Positions 8,182 through 15,114 are shown, counted from the first letter of the stretch. The stretch is DNA of 18,648 bases from DATKMS01 sp041497995 (GCA_041497995.1 JBGQHM010000089.1:1-18648), one strand, 5' to 3'. A program made the numbers and translations. The notes: generated by a model not told the origin, from the sequence alone.

Positions 8182-9324
8182 TCACAGCCGCAGATATGTT
8201 GCAACGAGGTCCTTCATGAGTTCTGATGCGCCGCCACCGACGCTGAGCACGCGGGCATCGCGGAAGACCCGGGTGATCCAGTTCTCCTCCAGAAAGCCAT
8301 AGCCCCCGTGCAATTGCAGACACTGCTCGACGACCCGCTGCACCATCTCAAAGACGCGGAACTTGATCATGCAGATTTCCTTCGCCTCCACCTTGCCGTC
8401 GCGGTAAGTCTCGCACACAGAGTGGACGAAGCGCTTGGCGATCTCGATCTCGGCCGCCATCTCCGCAATCCGATGCCGAATTGTTTGCAGGTCTGAAAGA
8501 GGCCGTCCAAATGCGATGCGTTGCTGCAAATACGCGATCGTGTCCTGCAAAACATAGCCTGCAACTGCAATTGCGCTGGCACCGCCGATGAGCCTTTCCT
8601 CGAGGATGTTGCGCGCAACGTAGAAGTAACCAAGGTTCGGCTTCCCCAACGTGAGGCGCTTTGGGACGCGGCAATGGTCGAAGCTGAGCCAACCCGTGGG
8701 TGAAGTGTGCATGCCGAGCTTGCGCAAAGTTTCCTTCACTCGAAAACCGGGCGTGTCGGTTGGCACAATGACCAGGGTGAGGCTATTGGTTGCGTTCTCC
8801 GGTCGCGTCCGCACTAGCACAATGAGGAAGTCGGCGATCGGTCCATTGGTGATGAACTTCTTCTCGCCAGTGATGACCCAGAAATCACCGTCATCCACAG
8901 CCGTGCACTGGATCGCTCGCACGACATCCGATCCGCCGGAGGGCTCGGTCGACGCAACACCCCCGATCTTTTCGCCACGGATCGCCGGCGCCAAGAACTC
9001 TTGCTTCTGTTCCTCGGTACCGAGCGCTGCCAACAGCGGCGGGAAAATATTCGTCTGCGCGACAATGCTCAGACTAAGGCCCATCATCTTGGAACGTGGC
9101 AACTCCTCAGCAAGAACGACGTTGTAACCGAAGTCGAGTTCCTGCCCGCCGTACTGGCGCGCGTGTGTTATACCGAGGAGCCCTTCGTGCCCGAGTTCCT
9201 GAAACACCGAAAGCGGGAAGCCTCCTTGCCGTTCCCACTCATCAGCGTGGGGGGTGAGCCTGTCTTCGACAAACCGGCGTACCCGCCGCCGGAAAGTCTC
9301 GTGGGCCGGAGAGAACAGGCTCAT
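8182..9324 (-). CDS. acyl-CoA (or acyl-ACP) dehydrogenase, FAD-dependent
   Basis: A 380-residue flavoenzyme with the complete ACAD fold. TEPSGGSDV (126-134) is the FAD and substrate motif, RIAFGRPLSDLQ (269-280) and CLQLHGGYGFLEE (335-347) are the C-terminal helical signatures. It should introduce an alpha,beta double bond into an acyl thioester. The C-terminal base of MCAD/SCAD (YEGT) is replaced by SVGGGASE (361-368), while ILEERL (240-245) supplies E243 at the position used as base in the LCAD and isovaleryl-CoA dehydrogenase subgroup. It therefore looks catalytically competent. ATG 9324 follows GAAGGGGGATCC, a good ribosome binding site, and overlaps the ACP stop as ATGA (9321-9324), indicating translational coupling. 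Its position between an ACP and a ketosynthase suggests an ACP-bound substrate rather than beta-oxidation. Confidence 0.92.
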   Translation of the reverse strand: MSLFSPAHETFRRRVRRFVEDRLTPHADEWERQGGFPLSVFQELGHEGLLGITHARQYGGQELDFGYNVVLAEELPRSKMMGLSLSIVAQTNIFPPLLAALGTEEQKQEFLAPAIRGEKIGGVASTEPSGGSDVVRAIQCTAVDDGDFWVITGEKKFITNGPIADFLIVLVRTRPENATNSLTLVIVPTDTPGFRVKETLRKLGMHTSPTGWLSFDHCRVPKRLTLGKPNLGYFYVARNILEERLIGGASAIAVAGYVLQDTIAYLQQRIAFGRPLSDLQTIRHRIAEMAAEIEIAKRFVHSVCETYRDGKVEAKEICMIKFRVFEMVQRVVEQCLQLHGGYGFLEENWITRVFRDARVLSVGGGASELMKDLVATYLRL

Positions 9325-9596
9325 GGATCCCCCTTCACAGCACAGTTGTAGACGTAGTCGACTATGGCTGCGAATTGATTGAGCTCTACAACGTGGACGG
9401 GGTCGATTTGAATCTGGTACTCATCCTCGATCGCGACTTGGAGCTCAACAAACGCGACCGACTGCATCTGCAGCTCCTCGTCCACGGTGGCCTCATCAGT
9501 AACGCGTTCGATCGGGGTCCCAGCAATCTCATTGATCAGACAGGCAAGCCGCTGACTGACATCCGCGCGCGTGAGCGCCGCACTCTTCGTTTGCAA
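9321..9596 (-). CDS. acyl carrier protein
   Basis: A 91-residue (from TTG 9596) carrier protein. The four-helix ACP pattern is clear: an N-terminal helix (VSQRLACLINEIAG), then ELQMQSVAFVELQVAIEDEY, where S46 aligns with the phosphopantetheine-bearing serine. The usual DSL motif reads QSV, so the Asp before the serine is missing; the serine and the following acidic helix II are kept. I choose TTG 9596 over TTG 9635 because AAGGAGGAGG (reverse complement of 9601-9610) sits 4 nt upstream of it, and the predicted promoter would place its transcript start near 9638. First gene of the operon, coupled to the dehydrogenase by ATGA. It probably holds the acyl chain for the dehydrogenase, the ketosynthase and perhaps the divergent acyltransferase. 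Confidence 0.85.
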   Translation of the reverse strand: MQTKSAALTRADVSQRLACLINEIAGTPIERVTDEATVDEELQMQSVAFVELQVAIEDEYQIQIDPVHVVELNQFAAIVDYVYNCAVKGDP

Positions 9597-9600
9597 TCTT

Positions 9601-9610
9601 CCTCCTCCTT
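9601..9610 (-). promoter_or_regulatory. ribosome binding site that fixes the ACP TTG start
   Basis: The minus strand reads AAGGAGGAGG, which includes a perfect anti-Shine-Dalgarno complement, followed by AAGA and the TTG at 9596. It argues for the shorter 91-residue ACP and for strong translation despite the rare start codon. Confidence 0.8.
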
Positions 9611-9644
9611 GCCCCGCGCTTGACTGAGGGGCCAAGGTTCAGCG

Positions 9645-9674
9645 AAGGTACGGGCAGGGCAGGGGCGATGTCAA
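9645..9674 (-). promoter_or_regulatory. sigma70-like promoter of the ACP operon, overlapped by a weak sigma54-like site
   Basis: On the minus strand a consensus TTGACA (9669-9674) is followed after 18 bp by TACCTT (9645-9650), with a start site near 9638. The same strand also reads TTGGCC then ATCGCC with the GG-N10-GC spacing of a sigma54 -24/-12 promoter (about 9664-9680). Only the core dinucleotides and a few other positions match, so the sigma54 reading is speculative. Confidence 0.5.
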
Positions 9675-9676
9675 GG

Positions 9677-9710
9677 CCAATAGAGCCTCATGAGCCGAAC
9701 CACATTGGTT
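9677..9710. promoter_or_regulatory. cluster of short inverted repeats in the divergent acyl-gene promoter region
   Basis: The region contains the palindrome CTCATGAG (9687-9694), a CCAAT (9677-9681) with ATTGG (9704-9708), and AACC (9698-9701) with GGTT (9707-9710). They sit just upstream of the -35 of the ACP operon and between it and the acyltransferase gene, a natural place for an operator or activator site acting on both. No known box is recognised. Confidence 0.35.
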
Positions 9711-9742
9711 TGTGACGTCCGTAGCGGGGCAGGAGACGAGCG

Positions 9743-10321
9743 GTGTTCGAGGGGTTGACGTTCAAAGTGGCGGCAGGGAAGGAGCGGTTGCGGGCGGTTG
9801 AGTTTCGCAACCGGGTCTACGAACAAGAGTTCGGCGACGCGGCAACCGATGAGCTGGAGTCGCGCGCGTTCTATCTCGTGGCTTGCGCGGTGGCGGGGGA
9901 AGTTGTGGCGACATTCCGTCTGGTCGCTGAACGGCCATTCGAAGTGGAACGTTACGTCGATCTTGGAGACTCCATCGCTCCGAGCCGGCGCGCGGCCGAG
10001 CTAGGACGGTTGTGCGTTCAGCCGGAATGGCGCCGAATCCGTCAGCAAACCTTCCTCCATCTTGGCATGCTTAAGCTGGCGATCGAGTTCGCGCAACAGC
10101 GCGACATCACCGACTTCTTCATCGGTGCGCTCGGGAGTCTTCGCAATTTCTACGGAAGAGCGCTCTTTAGGCCCCTGGGACTGTCATATCATCACCCCGT
10201 GGGTGGAGTACTCCACGTTATGCGCTTGGATCTCGTAGCCCTTCGTGCCGAGCATGGTGATTCAGATGAGCCCTTCTTTCGGCTCCTCCTTGGCGCCCCA
10301 CCCCCCAATTTCATCGTGTAG
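9743..10321 (+). CDS. GNAT-fold N-acyltransferase of the LuxI/FeeM type
   Basis: A 192-residue protein with the residue pattern of acyl-homoserine-lactone synthases and FeeM-type N-acyl amino acid synthases: RNRVYEQEFG (22-31), an acidic DELE segment (36-39), VVATFRLV (54-61) and AELGRLCV (85-92, with E86 and R89). In the families these residues shape the amine pocket and the acyl-ACP binding face. The expected reaction is transfer of an acyl chain from ACP to an amino group; the amine cannot be deduced. PEP-CTERM-associated acyltransferases are related and an alternative, though usually longer. Start is GTG 9743, with AGGAG at 9731-9735. It diverges from an ACP operon, as FeeM is paired with the ACP FeeL, and lies 12 nt before a sensor kinase, as synthase and receptor often pair in quorum sensing. 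Confidence 0.75.
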   Translation: MFEGLTFKVAAGKERLRAVEFRNRVYEQEFGDAATDELESRAFYLVACAVAGEVVATFRLVAERPFEVERYVDLGDSIAPSRRAAELGRLCVQPEWRRIRQQTFLHLGMLKLAIEFAQQRDITDFFIGALGSLRNFYGRALFRPLGLSYHHPVGGVLHVMRLDLVALRAEHGDSDEPFFRLLLGAPPPNFIV

Positions 10322-10333
10322 TCGGAGCTAGGC

Positions 10334-12505
10334 GTGACGTATCACTGGCTCATACCGCTCACCGCAGCCGTCGGAATCCTAGCGTTGGCGATCATTGTGC
10401 TCCGATCCGGGGGGCACGAAGGGACAACTCGCGTTTTCCCATTTCTGGCTCTAACTCTAGTGTTTTGGAACCTGATTACATTCGTCCTCTACTACGTAGG
10501 GGACGAGCGGATCGCCTTTTCGCTAGCCCGCGTTTTCCGCGGCGGCGCCCTGTTCATGCCACCTGCAGTCGCACACCTTGTTGCGTCCTTTCGGACGCGC
10601 CAGCCCCGCTGGGTACGTACTCTCATTGCCCTAGACTATGGAATGGCCGCGTTGCTGAGCCTAGCGAACAGTTGTGATCTCCTCGTATCTGGATTGCGGA
10701 GGTACAGCTGGGGATACTATTCGATCGGAACGCCGCTGTACGATGTTCTCTCGATATACCTCGTAGCCAACATGGTTTTTGCGTTTGGCTTGCTTGCCCA
10801 CGCTTACACCACCGCCGCGTCTCCCCATGGCCGGTTGCAACTCAAGTTTTGGATCCTGGGAGCTGCACTGGCTCTTCCACTTGGTTTGACGAATCTTCTG
10901 CCGGCATACGGCGTACCGTTCTACCCGCTCGGCAATCTCGGTAACCTCGCATGGGCTGGGCTGGTCGCGTACGCAATCGTGCGCCACAGGCTGATGGACA
11001 TCGACTTGGTGGTCACCAAGGGAATGGCGTACACGGCCGTCGCATTCGTGCTCGTCGCGCCCGCGTTCACCATCATGCTGTGGCTCCAACGGATCTCCTT
11101 TGGGCAGGTACATCCAGACTTCTCGGTGGCCGTCCTGGCAATGCTGATCGCGGTCGGTGTTCTATTTCCTATGCTGCGCTTCCGGGCTGAATACCGCATC
11201 GAGCGGTCACTCTTCCGCGAGAAACACGATTACCGTGTTGCGCTGATGGCTTTTACACGGTCGATCGTGCGCATTCTCGACCGCCAGCGTCTCGTGCGTG
11301 AACTCGCAACTACACTTGCTGAAACCTTGCAATTGGACCGCATTGCGGTTGCGTTGGTCGACGAGGCTGAGCACGCCTTTGCGGTCCAATACGCGGTCGG
11401 CATCCCCCCAACCAGCGATAAATTTCCCAAAGGGGACACATTCATAGTCGCGCTCAGCCGTTGCCAAGATGCCGTCCTACGTGACGAGCTTGTGGCGAGT
11501 GCCCAACCGGCGGAGCGCAGTGCCGTCCACGAAGTCTGTCAACAGAACGATTGGCAGGTCTGCATCCCGCTGACGATGGGAAGCGACTTGATCGGGTTCA
11601 TCAGCCTTGGCCGCAAGCGAAACCTCGATGCCTTTTTTGCCGAAGACTTGGCACTGCTGGGAACGTTGGCTGCCGAGGCATCGGTCGCTTTGGAGAACGC
11701 ACGGCTGTACGAAGAGCTGAAGAGATCGCAAGACATCATCAGGCGCGCAGACCGCCTGTCGGCGCTCGGGACTCTGGCGGCGGGCATCGCCCACGAGGTG
11801 CGCAACCCGCTCGTGTCGATCCAGACGTTCTTTCAACTCGCTCCGGATCGCCTGCATGATGAAGAATTCTTCACAACGTTTCTGGCGATGACAGCAAATG
11901 AGGTGACGCGCATTTCCGATTTGATCACTGAGCTGCTGACGTTTGCTCGTTCGCCGACGCGTTCGCTTGCCCCGGTCAGCCTTAACGATACAGTCGACCG
12001 CGTAGCGACGTTGCTGGAACCGGAAGCCAGAAAGCATGGACTCCAGCTGGCGCGTGAACTATCTCACAACGTACCGCCGGTAAAGGCAGACAACGATCAG
12101 ATCAAGCAGGTCATGATCAACCTTATCCTCAATGCCATGCAGGCAACGGGACCGGGCGGCGTGGTAACTGTTACGACTCGTTCTGTGCAACGAGGTAGCA
12201 TGAGGGCTGGTCAGTTCGAAGTCAGCGACACAGGCATCGGCATGCCACAAGAACAACTCGATCATATTTTCGATCCCTTCTTCACCACAAAGGACAAGGG
12301 CACCGGCCTCGGCCTCGCAATTGTTCACCAGATCGTCATGGAGCATGGCGGATCGATCTCCGTCGATAGTAGGCCTGGCGTCGGCACCAGCTTCTTCGTT
12401 GATCTCCCGCTGGCCGAGCAGACTGGCGCACTGCACGGGAAAGGTGAGGATCTCGCCGAATCCACGCCGCCACGGTATGAACGACCGCGCAAGGCAATCG
12501 CCTAG
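10334..12505 (+). CDS. membrane histidine kinase: multi-TM sensor, GAF, HisKA, HATPase
   Basis: A 723-residue sensor kinase. Residues 1-280 hold about eight hydrophobic segments; RLQLKFWILGAALALPLG and IVRHRLMDIDLV (215-226) resemble the 7TM-type sensor of HisKA_7TM and PrsK-like kinases. A GAF domain covers about 310-455. The H-box is IAHEVRNPL with H487, the N-box is NLILNAMQA (597-605), then DTGIGM (632-637), FDPFFTTK (646-653) and GTGLGLAI (656-663), so kinase activity looks intact. There is no receiver domain, and no receiver gene in the window. Start GTG 10334 has GGAG at 10324-10327 and lies 12 nt behind the acyltransferase, probably in one operon. Its membrane domain is paralogous to that of the next gene. 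Hand-counted rows of this gene are near 42-52% GC, lower than the neighbours. The ligand is unknown; a product of the adjacent acyltransferase is a reasonable guess. Confidence 0.88.
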   Translation: MTYHWLIPLTAAVGILALAIIVLRSGGHEGTTRVFPFLALTLVFWNLITFVLYYVGDERIAFSLARVFRGGALFMPPAVAHLVASFRTRQPRWVRTLIALDYGMAALLSLANSCDLLVSGLRRYSWGYYSIGTPLYDVLSIYLVANMVFAFGLLAHAYTTAASPHGRLQLKFWILGAALALPLGLTNLLPAYGVPFYPLGNLGNLAWAGLVAYAIVRHRLMDIDLVVTKGMAYTAVAFVLVAPAFTIMLWLQRISFGQVHPDFSVAVLAMLIAVGVLFPMLRFRAEYRIERSLFREKHDYRVALMAFTRSIVRILDRQRLVRELATTLAETLQLDRIAVALVDEAEHAFAVQYAVGIPPTSDKFPKGDTFIVALSRCQDAVLRDELVASAQPAERSAVHEVCQQNDWQVCIPLTMGSDLIGFISLGRKRNLDAFFAEDLALLGTLAAEASVALENARLYEELKRSQDIIRRADRLSALGTLAAGIAHEVRNPLVSIQTFFQLAPDRLHDEEFFTTFLAMTANEVTRISDLITELLTFARSPTRSLAPVSLNDTVDRVATLLEPEARKHGLQLARELSHNVPPVKADNDQIKQVMINLILNAMQATGPGGVVTVTTRSVQRGSMRAGQFEVSDTGIGMPQEQLDHIFDPFFTTKDKGTGLGLAIVHQIVMEHGGSISVDSRPGVGTSFFVDLPLAEQTGALHGKGEDLAESTPPRYERPRKAIA

Positions 12506-12575
12506 TAGAATGCGGGCGCGCACTCGCTGGAACCTACCCTGACGCCGCATTGATGGGCACCAAGACGCCAACGCC

Positions 12576-12597
12576 AGGACACTGGGTGCGTTGTCCT
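12576..12597. repeat. inverted repeat between the kinase and the sigma54 activator
   Basis: AGGACA (12576-12581) and TGTCCT (12592-12597) form 6-bp arms around 10 nt, within the 163-bp gap after the kinase. It could be an operator half-site pair or a weak transcript hairpin; no T-run follows. Confidence 0.3.
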
Positions 12598-12628
12598 CCG
12601 GTCCACAACACCACAACGCAGATTTCGC

Positions 12629-12658
12629 TTGACTTGACACCTTCATCTCTTCAAGAAT
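12629..12658 (+). promoter_or_regulatory. candidate promoter of the sigma54 activator gene
   Basis: TTGACT (12629-12634) is followed after 18 bp by AAGAAT (12653-12658), and a second TTGACA overlaps at 12634-12639. The start site would lie about 4 nt before TTG 12669, implying a nearly leaderless transcript, in keeping with the lack of a Shine-Dalgarno. The -10 match is modest. Confidence 0.35.
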
Positions 12659-12668
12659 CTGCGCTACC

Positions 12669-15053
12669 TTGACCTCGCTACAGATCATCTTCGCCGCTTT
12701 GCCGCTCACCGCAGCCGTCGCGGATCTCGTCGCGATCATCGTCGTACTGCTGGGCTCCAAAGATCGGCGAGTGGGCGACTCATTCGTCGTGATGGCGTGC
12801 TGCATGTTGTTCTGGAGCATCGCCTTGGCGGCGGAGGCGCTTCCGGGGGTGGCGGAGAGCCACGCGACACTCATGCGGGCGCTCACTGTCAGCATGATGG
12901 TGTTGCCAGCAACTGTTATGCGCGCTGCCGCGGTCTGGTCGGAACAAGAGATCCCGACATCGACGACCGCGACCTGGGTCGTAGCTCTACTGCTGGCCGG
13001 GCTGCAAACTCGCGGCTGGGTGCTCGATGGGTTCGTCGCTGTCCGATGGGGCGTGATGGGGCAACCGGGCCCGCTGTATTCGGCTTATGCGGTGTTCGTA
13101 GCCTTCGCCATCACTACCAGTGCGGTGACGTGCTGGCGCACGCTCTCCGAACCCTTAGATCCCGCAGTCCGCCTGCGGGTCAGGTACTGGTTGCTCGCCG
13201 CCGCAGCTGCATTCCCACTGAGCCTCACGAACATTGCCGCGAACTACAGGCTACCCGTCTTGCCGCTGGGCAGCCTCGGAAACATCGCGCTAGTTGGCGT
13301 CTTAACATACGCAGCAGTCCGCCACCGCGTGATGGACATCGACATCTTCATCATGCGCGCCGCTGCCACCCTGCTGGCCAGTGTTGCCCTCGTGCTGCCA
13401 ATCGCGGGCGCAGTCATCTGGCTCCACCATCTCCCAGCCGGGGTTAGCGGCTTGCTCGTCGCCGGCTGCCTACTGCTTGCGGCTCTCGTCAGCCTGTCCG
13501 TGTTCTCCAGGCTTCGCTCCTATCTCGAGCAGGAGGTGGAGAGTTCACTGTTCCCGATGCGTCACGCGGCGCGCGACGCCGTCCGCAGCCTCACCGCGGA
13601 GCTGGTGAAGCTGCCGCTGAGCACAGACCTGCACGCGCGCATAGCAACGTCACTGATGCGGGGATTGGGCGTCACGGGGGTTGCCGTCTATCGGCACTCG
13701 CGCAAGCCGGGGGTATTCGCGTTGGCACATGCTGAAGGTGGCTTGGCAGCGCCACCATCCGTCCGCACCTGCGACCTCCAAGGGCACGATTCGACGCTGC
13801 CGGCCCCAGACGCTGAAGGTGGAAAGCCCACGCTGCCCGCAGAGTCGTCGGCGCCGCCGTGGGAGGTACAGGTGCCTGTCCGCACCAACGGCGCGGAGCT
13901 GGGGTTCATCGCACTCGGTCCAAAACTGTCTGGCGCACGCATCGACGATTCCGATCTCACCCTGCTGAACATGGTCGCAGCGCAGCTGGCGATTGCCATG
14001 CAAAATGCCGACTATGTGCGGCAGATCGAAACGCAGAAGGGCGAGATCGAGCAACTCCGCAAGCGCCTTGAAGACGAGAACGTCGTCCTGCGCGCCGAGG
14101 TGCGCTCGGTCTCGCAGTTCAAGGAGATTATCGGCGCCAGCGCGGCCCTTCAACGCGTGCTCACTCTGGTGGAAAGGGTTGCGCCGACCACAGCACCGAT
14201 CCTCATCACTGGCGAAACCGGCACCGGCAAGGAACTGATCGCCCGCGCCATCCACGATCTCAGCCCGCGGCGCAACGGCCCACTGATCAACGTCAACTGT
14301 CCGGCGATCCCGGCCGGGTTGGCCGAGAGCGAGCTCTTCGGTCACGAACGTGGCGCCTTCACCGACGCGGTCCAATCCCGTCCGGGCAAGTTCGAACTCG
14401 CTCACGGCGGGACGATCTTCCTCGACGAGGTTGGCGACCTGACCCCGGACCTCCAGGTGAAGCTGCTCCGTGTCCTGCAAGAGCACGAGACGCAGCGCGT
14501 TGGCAGCACGAAAGTGCGCAAGCTCGACCTGCGCGTGGTCGCCGCAACCAATCGTGACCTCGCAAAAGACATGCGCGCCGGTCGCTTCCGGGAGGATCTC
14601 TACTATCGTTTGGCGGCCGTCCCTGTCGGCGTACCGCCGCTGCGCGAGCGCACCGACGACATCCCGATGCTGGCCAGCTACTTCCTCGAGCGCGCCGCGA
14701 CCATGCACCAGAAGCCGCTCACCGGCTTCTCGGCGGCGGCGCTCGACCTGCTGCGCCGCTACAGTTGGCCGGGCAACATCCGTGAGCTGCAGAACGTCGT
14801 CGAGCGGGCCGTGCTGCTCTGTGCGTCGGACACCGTGACCCCGGCGTACCTGGCAGACCTGGCCACCACCGAGCACGCGCCGCGCTCGTTCGGCACGGCG
14901 ATGCGTGAAGAGAAGACGCGCCGCGTCGAACGCGCGCTCGCGCAAACCGGCGGCAATCAAGCCGCCGCCGCCCGCCTCCTGGGGATATCCGCCAACAACT
15001 TGGCGCGGCTCATGAAGAGCCTCGGCCTCAAATCGCCGCGCGCCGTGCACTGA
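12669..15053 (+). CDS. membrane-anchored sigma54-dependent activator: multi-TM sensor, GAF, AAA+, Fis HTH
   Basis: A 794-residue enhancer-binding protein with an unusual front end. Residues 1-282 form a multi-TM sensor paralogous to that of the upstream kinase; VRHRVMDIDIF (217-227) matches its VRHRLMDIDLV. A GAF-like region (about 305-450) and a short coiled coil (450-480) follow. The AAA+ domain has Walker A GETGTGKE (515-522), the sigma54 loop GAFTDA (562-567), Walker B IFLDE (583-587), RFREDLYYRL (639-648) and WPGNIREL (700-707). A Fis-type helix-turn-helix lies at about 745-786. There is no receiver, so it appears to be a one-component membrane regulator. The sigma54-contacting loop carries Asp in place of the fifth residue Gly; the same change in NorR loosens control by its GAF domain, though GAFTDA also occurs naturally. 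Start TTG 12669 is inferred from alignment with the kinase N-terminus. Confidence 0.87.
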   Translation: MTSLQIIFAALPLTAAVADLVAIIVVLLGSKDRRVGDSFVVMACCMLFWSIALAAEALPGVAESHATLMRALTVSMMVLPATVMRAAAVWSEQEIPTSTTATWVVALLLAGLQTRGWVLDGFVAVRWGVMGQPGPLYSAYAVFVAFAITTSAVTCWRTLSEPLDPAVRLRVRYWLLAAAAAFPLSLTNIAANYRLPVLPLGSLGNIALVGVLTYAAVRHRVMDIDIFIMRAAATLLASVALVLPIAGAVIWLHHLPAGVSGLLVAGCLLLAALVSLSVFSRLRSYLEQEVESSLFPMRHAARDAVRSLTAELVKLPLSTDLHARIATSLMRGLGVTGVAVYRHSRKPGVFALAHAEGGLAAPPSVRTCDLQGHDSTLPAPDAEGGKPTLPAESSAPPWEVQVPVRTNGAELGFIALGPKLSGARIDDSDLTLLNMVAAQLAIAMQNADYVRQIETQKGEIEQLRKRLEDENVVLRAEVRSVSQFKEIIGASAALQRVLTLVERVAPTTAPILITGETGTGKELIARAIHDLSPRRNGPLINVNCPAIPAGLAESELFGHERGAFTDAVQSRPGKFELAHGGTIFLDEVGDLTPDLQVKLLRVLQEHETQRVGSTKVRKLDLRVVAATNRDLAKDMRAGRFREDLYYRLAAVPVGVPPLRERTDDIPMLASYFLERAATMHQKPLTGFSAAALDLLRRYSWPGNIRELQNVVERAVLLCASDTVTPAYLADLATTEHAPRSFGTAMREEKTRRVERALAQTGGNQAAAARLLGISANNLARLMKSLGLKSPRAVH

Positions 15054-15069
15054 TTGCGCATCGCTCACC

Positions 15070-15096
15070 GCGGCAAGCGGGTTTGAAACCCGCCGC
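15070..15096. terminator. hairpin in the convergent gap between the sigma54 gene and lpdA
   Basis: GCGGGTTT (15077-15084) and AAACCCGC (15086-15093) pair around a central G, flanked by further GCGG (15070-15073) and CCGC (15093-15096). It occupies the 61-bp gap between the two convergent stop codons and could work as a bidirectional terminator, although no strong T-run follows. Its GGGTTTGAAACCC core looks like a dispersed intergenic repeat of a kind seen in several GC-rich genomes. Confidence 0.5.
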
Positions 15097-15114
15097 TACA
15101 AGACTTCCTGCTGG

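Noticed and set aside
9597..9635. Longer ACP start at TTG 9635
   Set aside because: It would coincide with the predicted transcript start and lacks a ribosome binding site, while TTG 9596 has a perfect one.
12550..12570. GG-N10-GC spacing resembling a sigma54 promoter upstream of the activator gene
   Set aside because: Only the core dinucleotides match; such spacings are frequent by chance in GC-rich sequence.
13650..15068. 472-codon open frame on the minus strand
   Set aside because: It lies fully antisense to the sigma54 activator, whose motifs are unambiguous. The translation is low-complexity and rich in Arg, Gly and Val, typical of antisense frames in GC-rich DNA.
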